Shown here: in pieces, positions 1 through 11,009 of the stretch | Layout: the number at the start of each line of letters is the position of its first letter | Position numbering within the stretch: the stretch's first letter is position 1 | Source: Salticus scenicus | Lineage: Eukaryota; Arthropoda; Arachnida; Araneae; Salticidae | Reading direction: 5' to 3' | Assembly (NCBI GenBank): GCA_963930645.1 | Contig: OZ005656.1 | Location: forward strand, 190,487,479-190,551,478 | Length of the DNA stretch: 64,000 nt | Program-made: the position numbers and the translations under genes | The notes under the pieces: generated by a model | The model's input: the letters and a program-made list of their open reading frames with translations, nothing else | The model's database searches: none | Told to the model about the DNA's origin: nothing

Positions 1-49
1 AATAAAATATTAATCCTTTCAGAACAACATACATTTGCATCATGAAATA

Positions 50-545
50 CATTAGAACTTTATCAATGTGTAGAAAATCTTTAAAATGATAATGACGTCA
101 ATTTTTGCCAGATGCATAATTTAACTAAGGCTCCTATACATATTTTATTTAAGAGGCTCTAAACTTAACTTTTTACAACTTTTTTAAAGCTCATGTTTAA
201 TTAAATGTATTTATTTTTATGTTGAAAAAAAATGAACTCGTAATTTTTTTTTGGCAACAATTAGATTATAGCTAATATTTTAATGACTATTTTTATTGCT
301 ATTAGGAGCTTATTATTTTCATATTTTAATTAATTAAAAGAAAACTATTCGAAAATTCGAAAATCTGACTTCGAAGTATTGTATTGTCACCGGGTTTTGA
401 GCTACTGTGAAAGTTTCAAATGTCTAGCTAGTAGGGTAATTAGTTAAAAATAGATTGCAAGATTTGTACCGGACAAACACACAATCAAACAAGAATAGAA
501 GTTAATAAAAACATGGTAAAATAAGACGCATGGAACATTTTAAAC
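50..545 (+). repeat. Interspersed repeat Rep-1, copy 1
   Basis: This segment recurs, diverged, at 10128-10575, in part at 15083-15370, and at 25376-25840, all in the same orientation. Shared landmarks in order are 'gtgtataaaat', 'ataatgacgtcaattttt', 'gatgcataattta', a run of T, 'attagattatagctaat', 'gtattgtattgtca', 'gaaagtttcaaa', 'gtctagctagtag', and a terminal block 'ttgtaccggacaaac' followed by 'gttaataaaa'. A constant 3' block ending in an A-rich tail suggests a LINE or SINE 3' end. I see no coding potential or tRNA boxes. Confidence 0.75.
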
Positions 546-1035
546 TTGACGCAACTACATAAAAATTAGTTTTGAGAAAATGGCGTTTAAAGATTTAATT
601 TTTGAAGAGATTCAGTATTATTTTACAAATTTTATTGCATATAACGCAGTTTATAATTATAGGAGTTGAAAAATTCTTTTTTTGCCACACATTGCCACTG
701 TTATTTAGTTTTATATTTCTGTAAATTTAAAATATTAATCTTTTAGTCCAATTTCACTTTTCTGAAAGTCCATCGTCGGCTTAGTATAATTTAACATCAT
801 AGTTATCTTTTCAATTATATATGCAAAAAGCGTCAAAATAAACACGGATTCTGTGCTTTAAATGTGAAATATTTCATCCCTTAACTATTACTATATTAAT
901 TTAAATTTAAATTCCACTTATGAATAATTGATATTAAGACTTGTTTCTTACGGAACTCATAACGACAATTGTTTTCTCATCCAATAAAATCTATACGGCT
1001 TTTCTATTTTCTACCTTTCTAAGCTTTATTGTAAT
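546..1035. other. AT-rich spacer
   Basis: AT-rich sequence with no inverted repeats, tandem structure, coding trace or copy elsewhere in the window that I can see. Confidence 0.5.
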
Positions 1036-1043
1036 GTAACAAC

Positions 1044-1593
1044 CATAGATATAGTAATTTACATAGATCTATCATCCCCATGTTAACGAGCAAAGCTTTT
1101 TGATGCCGAAAAACTTTTTTGGCATCAGCCATTAGAGAGTTAAAACTCGAAAACAGTAATAGAACAGAATGTTAATGAATTTTGAAAATGCCGAAATATT
1201 GCGCGGCTTTTAAGATTGCTTATAAATATATGAAAAGAAATGAGATAAGTTTTCACGAATAAGTTATATTCAAGTAATTTATGAAAAATTTAATTTTTAT
1301 AATCACAGTTGCTTTGTTATTATGATGAAATAATTACTGTCTTCATATTTAATGGAATACATTTTTTAAATTTTAATATTTTTTAATATTTTATATTAGT
1401 AAGTAATATGGAATTCTCAAAATTATTTTAAATGTAGTTAGCAGCCGCGGAAGTTTTAATATATGACAAGTACGTTGTGACCACCACAATACTTTCTTCT
1501 ATATATAATCCTATACAAATTTATGCAGTACAAATTATTTATTAAATTATAATTTATTAACATTATTTTTCATGATGGGTGCAGACGATTTTT

Positions 1594-1624
<31 letters not shown>

Positions 1625-1945
1625 GAAGTATAATAATACATACCGAACGAAAGAAAGTCCGTTTTGTGCAGAGTATGCTAAAGTACAGTAAAAAAAAAAA
1701 AAAAAAAGAAAAGAAAAAAGAAAGAGAAAGAAAAAAGAAAAGAAAGACAGGAAAATGGTTATCCGGGGTTTTTCATACTCTTTTAGTACATAAATTTTAT
1801 TTGGTAGATTTTCTTTGTCTATTCCCGTGTATATTTACCCGGGAAAAGATGTACATAAGAGAGTTAAATGGCCGTCTTTTTTCAAATGAAAAAGCATCAC
1901 TTTTTTCCCCCATTGATCAATCTATGTCTTATTGCTATATCTATG
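1044..1945 (+). mobile_element. Non-autonomous DNA transposon with 8-bp TSD (hAT-like), copy 1
   Basis: The 902-bp element starts CATAGATATAGTAATT and ends with the imperfect complement ending ATTGCTATATCTATG. The 8-bp duplication GTAACAAC lies on both sides (1036-1043 and 1946-1953). A related copy lies inverted at 23990-24761 with its own, different 8-bp duplication. An 8-bp TSD fits hAT, but the TIR is not a classic hAT end, so the superfamily is tentative. The interior is AT-rich with poly-A and A/G tracts; the lysine-rich reading frame at 1579-1962 is low-complexity and is not a gene. Confidence 0.85.
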
Positions 1946-1953
1946 GTAACAAC

Positions 1954-2520
1954 AGTTCGTAAAAATTCTAAACGTGCGTTACATTTATGTAACTTCTTTA
2001 TTTCGAAACTTACTTCTGTACTTTTCATTCATATTAATAAATAAATATGTCTTTATTTCCCCTCCAATCTGTATAAGTAATTAAATAATTCGTATGTAAT
2101 TAAAAGTAAGTATGTAAACTGTTTGTGACAAAGCTTAATAATATGGTATTAAAAATACTTACACTAAATGGAATATATTGCTTAAATCATTAATAGCAAT
2201 GCATTTAGATATATTAAATTAATTTATTTTTAAGTAATAACAAACGTTTTTCTTGTAATAAATGTTGAAATTGATAGTTGAGCTTTCTTGATATAGGTTT
2301 ACACGCACTGAAGCAAAAGAAAGAGAAAAGAAAAAAAAAATATATTATATTAGTTTAGCTTACAATCGTTTACTTTATTAAAAAGAAAAGAAAAGAAAAG
2401 AAAAAAAAAAAAAAAAGAAAGAAAGAAAAAAGCTTTAGAACGTCACCAATGAAATCAATGCATTTAAACGAAACAAACATATTTTTAATATAATTAATAA
2501 ATTTTAATATAAATTTAAAA
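1954..2520. repeat. AT-rich spacer with (AAAAG)n tract
   Basis: Low-complexity purine tract (AAAAG/AAAG and poly-A) at about 2380-2432 inside otherwise featureless AT-rich DNA. Confidence 0.6.
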
Positions 2521-2934
2521 TAATTTTACATTGCATATTTAGACATTTTTAATTTGAATATGAGGTGTTTAAAGATTTTTCACTAATCACAGTCTTTTAT
2601 CTATCTAGAAATATTTACGAAAAATGATCTCGAGAAATCAACGAAGAGTTCAAATTTGCTATTTCAATAAAAAAAATTATATTCTAATTATATTTTAAAA
2701 TTAAAAATTGGATTCTACTAGAAATTTGTAAAGCATAAAAATTACATGACAAAAAAAATCGTTATTAAAATTTTAATTATTATTTTGATTAGTATAGATA
2801 ACTCGTTTTATTACTACTTCTATAGACTCTAAAAGTTTGTTTTAAAATTAAAAACGATTTTTAGACCTGCGAAATTCTTGAAAACGTATATGAAAATATA
2901 TTTTATTTAACAAATACTCATAAGATTCTTTTTC

Positions 2935-3090
2935 TGTATTTATTCTTTTCATTTATTCTTTTCATTTCCTTTTTTATTTCCTTCTTTTCTTTACTGCTTT
3001 CTCTTTCTTTCTTGTTTTCTTCCTTTCTTGTTTTCTTCCTTTCTTGTTTTCTTTTTTTTTCTTTCTTGTTTTCTTTTTTTTTTTTTTTTT
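2935..3090. repeat. Pyrimidine-rich minisatellite
   Basis: Imperfect tandem units around 'ctttcttgttttcttc' at about 3005-3070 run into a T tract. The 80-aa frame starting at 3012 is a Phe/Ser translation of this tract and is not a gene. Confidence 0.7.
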
Positions 3091-3158
3091 TGCATTTGCC
3101 TGTCCTTCAATTTACTTTAAGTAGCTTAAAAACCTTTCACACGCACATACCAAAAATA

Positions 3159-3370
3159 CATAGCTGCCAATATTTTAATTTATTCCGGAGTATTTTTAGC
3201 TCCGCCTTTGTTTCGCACCACTTTATTTTTAGAATATTTTTCTCCAATATGTAACTATGATAAAATAAGAAAAAATTACTCTTTATATATTTAAAAAAAA
3301 AAAAAAAATGGTATGGATTAAAGACGGAGCTAAAAGTACTCCGGAATAAATAAAAATATTGGCAGCTATG
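3159..3370. mobile_element. MITE-like hairpin
   Basis: Two arms of roughly 75 bp are complementary: the left begins CATAGCTGCCAATATTTT and contains ATTCCGGAGTA, and the right ends with the complement of CATAGCTGCC. A poly-A tract lies in the loop. The left flank has TA and the right has CA, so the expected TA duplication is eroded or absent. Assignment to a superfamily is not possible. Confidence 0.65.
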
Positions 3371-3479
3371 CAAAAATAAATAAATAAATCCAAATTTTCT
3401 TATCTGATTTTTAATTTAAGTATATTTAGAATAAGACTTGCTTCCGTTAAGTGCATCATAGCAGTATACATATAGTTTG

Positions 3480-5235
3480 ACTTTCAATTTCAAAACTAAT
3501 GCTATTTCGATACTTAATTATCAGTATTAAAACTAAAAAAAAAAAAAAAAATCATATCATCTTCCGTTTGAAATAGATTAAGAGAATTATGACTATTCGT
3601 TTCTTGTTCTTTTATTATTTTATTTTTTATTTTTTAGCATATCAGTTTATTTCTATAAAATATATGCGTCTAAATACCAAAATGTTATCTACAAATCTTT
3701 ATTTGCATAGTTCATCAAACTAACTCTAATTACTTATGTCATTTAGATTCTAGAGTTTGGTTTTAAAATTAAAAATATCGCAATTACGAAATATTTGAAG
3801 AAGAATATTTATAAAAGCTTTCTATACATTAATTTATTTTAAAATCCATTTATCAATGGGAATCTTTCAAAGCTTTTCAACAAAATTTCTAATCTTCTTT
3901 AAAGAATTTGTTTAAAATTTAGCCGTCTAATTTTATATATAAATTGCAATATTCTACTTCAAAATTGAGCTTCTCCATTTAAAATCTTATCTCTATTCAT
4001 TATGCAATTACGAATAGAAATTTCGTACTTGATCTAGAACTTTATTATACTTTACTGAGTAAAAGAGTGTTTAATAATAAAATCTTTTCAATGAAATCAT
4101 TCTTAAGTTAGTTATAAAATTAAACTTTACAGTGTAAGACATTTAAAATTTGAGCCTTCGTTTTCAGTTAAAAATTAACTAAAGTTTTGGAAATTATTCG
4201 AAAAGTTAATAAAATATGTTTTCTATTTATTATTGTATTTCCAAATTTAGGAGTCTTCTTTTCATGTATATTATTTAAATTATACTCTATTCTTCTGCAG
4301 TGATTTTATGTAACAAAAACTTTAAATTTCCAATCGTTTTATATACATGCTTAAATTTTTACCACTAACGCTATATTAATTTTAAGATTACTTTAAAATT
4401 TAAAAATATTTTATGTTTGTGATGAGAAATACATTTTTATCATTTTTGTAAACTTTAAAGTTCTGTATTAAATAAATTCATATTAGAAAACGTATCAAAT
4501 AAATTGTAAAGAATATAAATATTTCATTAAAAAGCTTTTTAATGTAAAATTTTAAACATTTTTTATATATTTGTATCTTTTTTCTGTTTTATAATTTAGA
4601 TCGATTTAATTTAAAGATATCAAATAAAGCTCTCTCACTCAATGAAAATCTTTGAAAAATATGTAAGTAAAAATATATATATAGATAGATTTTAACTGGA
4701 GTATTTTTAAACTTTATGCTCTTTTATTTCTATTTATTAATATGAAATTCAATTATATATTAAAACATTATATAAAGTAATTTATTTGGAGTTTTTATTC
4801 GTTCGTTTAATAGCAAATTTGTAAGTTTTACTACCAATGTTATTTTGATTGTAAGGCTGAAGTTTAAAATGAAAAATAAATAAATACAAATTGAAATAAA
4901 TGTATTCTATTCATTAAAACTGTTTTTAATATTATTTTATATTCTTTTCTTAACAATTTCACTATGTGAAAATTTCTTGTACATTTATAAAGTCAACTTG
5001 AGACGGAAATGTAATAAAATAAAATAAAATAAAATAAAATACTTTAGTAATTTTTTATGTGTATCAGATTTTTTAAAAATCATCTTTCATAATAATAATA
5101 ATAAAGAATGTACGCAAATTTGTATGCTTTGTACAAACGGTGCTTTTACAAATTTTGTGTGAATGAGTATAACTCTGCGCATACGTTTGAAAGTTATTAT
5201 TTTGGATATAAGGATTCTTTTATTTATTTCAGATT
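3480..5235. repeat. Degenerate tandem array, ~430-470 bp unit
   Basis: A landmark resembling 'accaatgttattttgattgtaagg' recurs near 3492, 4362, 4833 and 5190, followed each time by 'ttaaaattaaaaat'-type text and 'attcattaaa'. Divergence is high. The spacing suggests an old tandem array, possibly related in style to the better-preserved array at 42.3-47.1 kb. A short (AAAAT)n run lies at about 5013-5040. No coding content is visible. Confidence 0.4.
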
Positions 5236-5239
5236 AGCT

Positions 5240-5645
5240 TTAATATATTTTTAAATTCATGCTTTTTTTTTTTTTTAAATAGTCTTTTACTACCTGTAAA
5301 CTTTTATCACAAAACATTTTTAAAATTATTTTTAATCGCTTTTTAGATGGTTTTATCTAAAAATATGGATGCATTGTGGGCATGGGAAATTTTTTTACCT
5401 TAAATAATCCATTAGTCTTACCTTAAATATTTTTTTCTTTTCTTTCTTTTTTATCCATCGACTATAAACGCAGGGTGGTTTGAATTATATATAAAAGAAT
5501 GATATTAAATAGATATCTTATTAATTAAATTTCTGCAATTCAGTCACCGCTTACATTTTCTTCTTCTTTTTTTGATACAAGCGTAAGGTTTACAATAAAG
5601 AAGATTTAGGTTAACGGAGGTAGCCATTTTATAAGTTGCTATAAA
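5240..5645. other. AT-rich spacer
   Basis: Only T-rich and pyrimidine stretches; nothing identifiable. Confidence 0.5.
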
Positions 5646-5649
5646 TATA

Positions 5650-6001
5650 CAGTAGACTCTTGCTTATCCAAGGTAATGTGGACTCGGATAATCGAAAACT
5701 CGAATAACAAGGGCTCTATTGTAAATCGAGGGAGAAACATACCATAAAGTTTAAAATGAATTAAAAAAGAAATGAATGAAATAATAGAATACATCTATTA
5801 CATATTTAAATGTAGTCAATTAAAAATGAAATACAATACATACATAAATTAAAAAATAATAATACCGTGTAGTTAAATTTGTCAAAGTTTTTGACGCTAT
5901 TTGTCAAAGGTCACGCCTCCACTGGGACAAAGCATTTTTTTGACTACCTCGGTTAACCCGAAACGTGGATAATCGGGGCTCGGATAAGCTCGGCTCTACT
6001 G
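5650..6001. mobile_element. pogo/Tigger-like MITE
   Basis: The 352-bp element is flanked by TA on both sides. The left end is CAGTAGACTCTTGCTTATCC; the right end is the complement of CAGTAGAGCCGAGCTTATCC. Internal text such as 'ggataatcg' and 'cggttaacc' gives the GGATAA-rich ends typical of pogo/Tigger families. No transposase frame remains, so it was non-autonomous or is deeply decayed. Confidence 0.8.
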
Positions 6002-6364
6002 TATATTCTATTGTGCTATTTTTTATTGATAATTATAGGACGAAATGTAAATGATATGTAATGCCAAAAGCATAACATTTTAATATGATAGTCATTATTT
6101 TTTGTAATTATGACTAATCTGCACTATAAACAAACAAACAAATAAACAAAACAAAAAGTTCTATAAAATACACCCCAACGTGTGGGTGAAAAATCGCCAA
6201 CTCTTTGTGTGCTAAATTTACACGTGTGACTAAATTAACTCATTCAACTTTACAATATAAAGTGCTGAAAATTTGCTTAACGAGCATACGTATTAAATAA
6301 AATAGAAACGTTTGATCAACTAAGAGTCCCACAAGGGCTGTCTGCGTAGGATGCGAACATTACC

Positions 6365-6575
6365 ATTAGTAATTGGTACAAAAATTTGAATAAATACCAT
6401 AAAATATAAGAACTTGCAAAAACTGTTTCAGGTCGAAAGAAATTACTACCCTTCGTCAGGCGAAAAATATTGGTACGATTAGCCTGACGAAGGGTCGTGT
6501 TTTCTTTCGTCCCGAAACAATTGTTGCGAGTTCTTATATCTTATGACCTTTATTCAAAGTTTTGTACTAATTTCT
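6365..6575. repeat. Hairpin carrying two head-to-head hammerhead-like motifs (Penelope-like ends)
   Basis: Arms of about 95 bp are complementary around a ~20-base loop near 6470. On the plus strand CTGACGA (6484-6490) is followed by one extra A, a stem GGGTCG/CGTCCC with one mismatch, then GAAAC (6514-6518). The minus strand carries the same order: CTGACGA (complement of 6453-6459) to GAAAC (complement near 6424-6428). Penelope-like retroelements are known to carry hammerhead ribozymes, and this order of blocks matches. The unpaired base after CTGACGA departs from a canonical core, so activity is doubtful. Downstream text 'attcaaagttttgtact' recurs near 31000-31070 and 62720-62760. Confidence 0.5.
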
Positions 6576-6704
6576 TTTAAACGCCAGCTCTGTGGTGCTT
6601 TCTTATAATTACTAAACAGACCACTGATCATATGCGTTATATTGCTAATTACAGAATTTTCCAGAAATGTTTTCCAACAAGCTGCTTAAATTTATTGTGA
6701 ATAT

Positions 6705-8278
6705 ACACTCTTACTCAAAAGTTTAGCAAGATTTGCAAACAATCAGGTTTTTTTTTTTTTTTTTTTTTTCAAATTTAAGAACTTCTCTCTCGATGAAATG
6801 TTTTCAAACATTGGGTACTATTTAAAGAGCTGCATCTTCCTCATGCTTTTCAGTGAAGACTGGTTTAAGACAACATTTAGGGGGGGCGGTTACAAATTGA
6901 GCAAAATCAATAATGTTTGAGATTACCATGTATCGTTAAGTGAACGAAATGAACTGTAACTTCAGGACATGTTAATACAGACCCAGTTTAATTTGTTGGT
7001 GAATTTGTGTGACGGTAGTACATTAAATAATGGAGATATAAGCATTTATTTTAAAACGAAAAAAAAAAATCAACGTGTTTTTTTATTTATAATATAGAGA
7101 GTTTTTAACGAAAATTATTCCCACTTTCAAGTAAGTTGAAAAAACACATTTAAAACAATATACTGCAATCGGAATACAAATATCTCAAATAACTCATGAA
7201 ATATGAACATTTTTATAAAAACATTTTCACTGCGCATGTGCGAAAGATAAAAAAAAAATATTGCATAGGTTGAAAACTAGATATACTGGGCAACTTTTAT
7301 CCAAAGTGCATTTGAATAGAGTAAAAATTAAGCAAATTTTTCGAAAAAGAACGAGCTAGATTTTAGATATTTTCCAAGAGTTGAAATTTCTTGAGGGGTT
7401 TTTCACATGCCGCGTAATTAATTTAAAGATCCAATTATTTTAACCACTTAGCACAAAAGTTATTTTTTGTGAAAAACCCTTTATTATCTCACAAATCTTA
7501 GTAAATAAACAAAAATATGTTAGAGTTACAAGCTTATAAGGCGTTTTTCACAAAAAAGTACATTTGGAGCGTGGTTGAAATAATCTTCAGATTAATTACT
7601 CTGCATGTGAAAAAACCTTTAATAAATTTCAACTGTTGGAAAATATCGAAAATCTAGCTCGTTCTTTTTCAGATAATTTGCTTAATTTTTACTCTATTCA
7701 AATGCACTTTTGACAAAAGTTGTCCAATATTCAACCTATGCAATATTTTTTTTTTTTTTTTTTTTTTTTTAACTTTCGAACATGCGCAATGAAAACGTTT
7801 TTTTATAAAAATGCTCATACTTCATGAGATATTTAAGATATTTGTATTCCGATTGCAGTATATTGTTTTATTTGTGTTTTTCCAATTTATCTGAAAGTGG
7901 GAAAAACTCTGTATATTATAAATAAAAAACATGTTAACTGTTTGTGGCGTTTTAAAATAAATGCTTATATCTCCGTTATTTAATACACTATTGTCACACA
8001 AATTCATCCACAAATTGAACTGGGTCTATGCTAACATATCCTAAAGTTACAGCTCCTTTCGTTTACTTAACTTACAGGGTGATCACAAACATTATTGATT
8101 TTGCTCAATTTGTTACCGGTCCTCTAAATATTGTCTTAAACCAATCTTCACTGAAAAAAAATGAGGAAGACCCAGTTCTTTAAATACCCAATGTTTCAAA
8201 ACATTTCATCGATAGATGAGTTTTTAAATTGAAAAAACTGATCGCTTGCAAATCATGCTAAACTTTTGAGCAGGAGTG
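6705..8278. mobile_element. 1.57-kb fold-back element, Tc1/mariner-like
   Basis: Flanked by TA and ended by CACTCTTACTCAAAAGTTTA and its imperfect complement. The whole element is one long inverted repeat, with arms of about 750 bp meeting near 7490; matches can be followed through nearly every part of the arms. No transposase is present. Poly-T/poly-A blocks interrupt the arms. The 63-aa frame on the minus strand at 7822-8013 lies inside an arm and is not a gene. Transcripts across it would form a very long RNA duplex. Confidence 0.85.
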
Positions 8279-8519
8279 TACTACATTTTTCAACCTATTC
8301 TTTGCAAGCAGATAGGTAGACAATTTTTTTTTTAAATATTGTTTTTGATTACATGTTATCTAAACAATAGAATGAACTATGATATAAGTAACACGTACAT
8401 ATATAACGGAATTCACAAAGAAATGTTTTATGTAAGGATGTTACTTTGATTCGTTAAGCTATGTTATAAAATTAACATTTGCATTTCTAGTAAATTACTT
8501 TCGTTTAAGAATTTTATAT

Positions 8520-8740
8520 ACAAAGTTTTTTATTACTTTGGTATAGCTTTAGCATAGGATCCCCTTGGGGTATTTTAAATTTTTATCGGTAAACTGAAAT
8601 GGTTTTCGCAATTGCACAAATAACGATCGTGGCAAGAAACGTCCGAGTTACTTCGGTGCCAAATTTCAAATTTCGTCAAGGGGTTCAAAGCTGAAGCTGT
8701 TCTTTTCTTTAGCACGATTTTTCTGAACTTAAATGAAATT
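8520..8740 (+). repeat. Interspersed repeat fragment related to the 14.1-kb retroposon
   Basis: The text 'tagctttagcataggatcc', 'ccttgggg' and 'gctgaagctgttc' resembles 14165-14340 ('cagctttagtatgggacc', 'ccttggca', 'gttgaagctgtt'). I take it as another fragment of the same family. Confidence 0.45.
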
Positions 8741-9235
8741 ATAAAAAAAAAAAAAAAAAGTTTGCACGTACAATTTTTTTTTCGACATAAACATTTAGTT
8801 ATTTATTTGATTATGTTTGCTATCCATTTGATTTTTCCTTTTAATAATTTTAAAATTATTATTATTATTATTATTATTTTTTTTTTGTAAATCAGTTATC
8901 AGATTGAACTAAAAAAATACAGCGTGAACTAGATTTTATCCTGATTAATGAGTGTACCAATTTTTGATGAAATCCAATAATCCGGACAGATACAGTAACA
9001 AATTTTCATGTTTATATATTTCGATAAAAACAAAAATGTTTGCACGTTTGTATATATATATATATATATATATTAAAAATATATACATTATATCTTAAAA
9101 AAATATATTACAATGACTGATAATAAAAAATACATCTAAATGTTTACTTAAAATTTTATAAAATAAACTAAAAGTAATTTTTTTCCCATAATCTCCTCTA
9201 CGGATGTACCATGTGAAATCATTTTCAATATATTT
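8741..9235. other. AT-rich spacer with microsatellites
   Basis: Holds poly-A (8743-8759), (ATT)n near 8857-8877 and (TA)n at 9049-9072; otherwise nothing recognisable. Confidence 0.55.
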
Positions 9236-9236
9236 C

Positions 9237-9372
9237 TCTTAAACATTCATTGATGCTGACATTGTTCACATCTGGTTTATCAGGGGTTGTGCAGGTTCTT
9301 ATAACGTATTTCCGTCATGGATCACATTTTTTTCCAGACTTTCCGTTTATGTCTCTCACTCCTTGAAAGAGG
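9237..9372 (-). pseudogene. Exon-like relic, unidentified
   Basis: A ~135-bp segment of higher GC than its surroundings. On the minus strand a pyrimidine tract ends in CTTTCAAG at about 9364-9372, like a splice acceptor, and is followed by a frame of 46 codons before a stop, interrupted by one TGA. The frame has three Cys codons and a local TCTTPDKPDVNN stretch. The plus strand is also open for ~44 codons, so strand choice is uncertain. I recognise no family. Confidence 0.2.
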
Positions 9373-9384
9373 AAAGAAAAAACC

Positions 9385-10125
9385 AATGGCAATAGATTAT
9401 TTATTTTTATTTTTTCCTGTCGTTATTTTTGGCTGATTTAATTTATTTTAGGATACCTGACAATTTTTTAAGGCAATACGTTACTTTATAAGTTTGATTG
9501 GTTTATTTTTTTAAATAAATTTGTAAATTGGAATCGATCAAGGAATCCAGGTTGTAATAAAAAAAAAAAAAAAATACAATTACAGATAAAATTAAATAAA
9601 TAAATAAAATAAAATAAAAAGAAATGAAATAAAATTATAATTATATGTATATATTACTCAGAATAAAATACACATATAATGAAATACAAATTCGCATACA
9701 AAATAATGAGAGAAATATTATACAGCTGAAAAAATTATGGAAATGTAACTTAAAATGTTAAAATTGTTAAAAATAGATGCAGTCAAAAGGTACTTATTTT
9801 AAAGTAAATCTTTCTATATATAATAGCTTCCAATATATATTTGAATTTTGAAAACTTATAGTACGTGCAAATTATTGTAATTTAATTCGCTCCATGTTGT
9901 AAATAAGAAATTCATATTTTCTTTTAGTAAATGATTTCATTGATAAATGAGTATATAGCACATATAAATTTTTTTTATGTTGCTGTAAAGAAAGGAACTA
10001 TATACACAAGGAACTATTATAGGAATAAAATGTGTTGTCTACTAGTTTTTAACGAAAGGTAAATTACTTAAGAAAATTATAAATAATTATAAGATAAAAA
10101 ACTTTTTATATACCATGTTTTTAAA
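9385..10125. other. AT-rich spacer
   Basis: AT-rich, with poly-A at about 9560-9575 and AAAT-rich text at 9590-9635; no gene or mobile element seen. Confidence 0.5.
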
Positions 10126-10127
10126 TT

Positions 10128-10575
10128 TTCTATTGAATCATTATTAGCACTTTATCAACGTGTATAAAATTTTTAAAGTGATAATGACATCAATTTTTGT
10201 GAGATGCATAATTTAGCTCTTTACAATTTTTTAACGTTCACGTCTAATTAAATGTATTTTTATGTCGAAAGAAAATGAACTCGTAATTTTTTTTTTTTTT
10301 TTTTTGCAAAAATTAGATTATAGCTAATATTTTAATGGATATTTTTAAAGCTATTAGGAGGTTATTATTTTAATATTTTTAATTAATTAAAAGAAAAATA
10401 ATCGCAAATTTGGAAATCGGGCTTCGAAGTATTGTATTGTCATCGGGTTCTGAGCTATTCTGAAAGTTTCAAACGTCTAGCTAGTAGGGAAGTTAGTTAA
10501 AAATCGATTGCAAGATTTGTACCGGACAAACAAGAATAGAAGTTAATAAAAAAAACGTGGTAAAATATATCTCAT
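10128..10575 (+). repeat. Interspersed repeat Rep-1, copy 2
   Basis: Collinear with the copy at 50-545, including 'attagcactttatcaacgtg', the T run, 'gtattgtattgtcatcggg', 'gtctagctagtaggg' and the terminal 'ttgtaccggacaaac' block with 'gttaataaaa'. It lacks the repeated 'acacaatcaaac' of copy 1. Confidence 0.8.
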
Positions 10576-10590
10576 TAGAGAATAATATTA

Positions 10591-10805
10591 CAGTCGGCAG
10601 CAAAAGTATCCGAGCACTAGCAATAATCCCTGTCTAAAAAAAAGTACACTTAATACTGCTTTGTTAAATAAATCCTTGTCGAGTCATGTTCTTAGTCAGT
10701 CTAAGAACATGGTTCGACAAGGATTTATTTAACAAAACAGTTTTAAGTGTACTTTTTTGATATCGGAATTATTGGCTAGTGCTCGGATATTTTTGCTGCC
10801 GACTG
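10591..10805. mobile_element. Palindromic Tc1-like MITE, family CAGTCGG, copy 1
   Basis: The 215-bp element has TA on both sides. The ends are CAGTCGGCAGCAAAAGTATC and its complement, and the arms are complementary up to a centre near 10698 ('gttcttagtcagtctaagaa'). Copies lie at 12241, 12636, 33628 and 33863. The CAGT...AAAAGT...CGAACACT end resembles Tc1-type TIRs. No coding content. Confidence 0.9.
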
Positions 10806-11009
10806 TATCTGTCTGAGTACTAAACGAATATTGATCTAAACTATTAGCATCGTGAGTATTAAAAAAGAAAATCTGATGTGGGCACCACATGACTTCCTTA
10901 TACACTTTTAAAAATATACATAATGTTAAAAAACATTGTCACTGGACCCGAAACAGTTGGCTAAAAATATTTTAAAAAAATTCATGCATATGTAAAAAAA
11001 AAAAAAAAT

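Noticed and set aside
1579..1962. 127-aa lysine-rich open frame
   Set aside because: It translates poly-A and A/G tracts inside a transposon; no domain and no conservation in the second copy.
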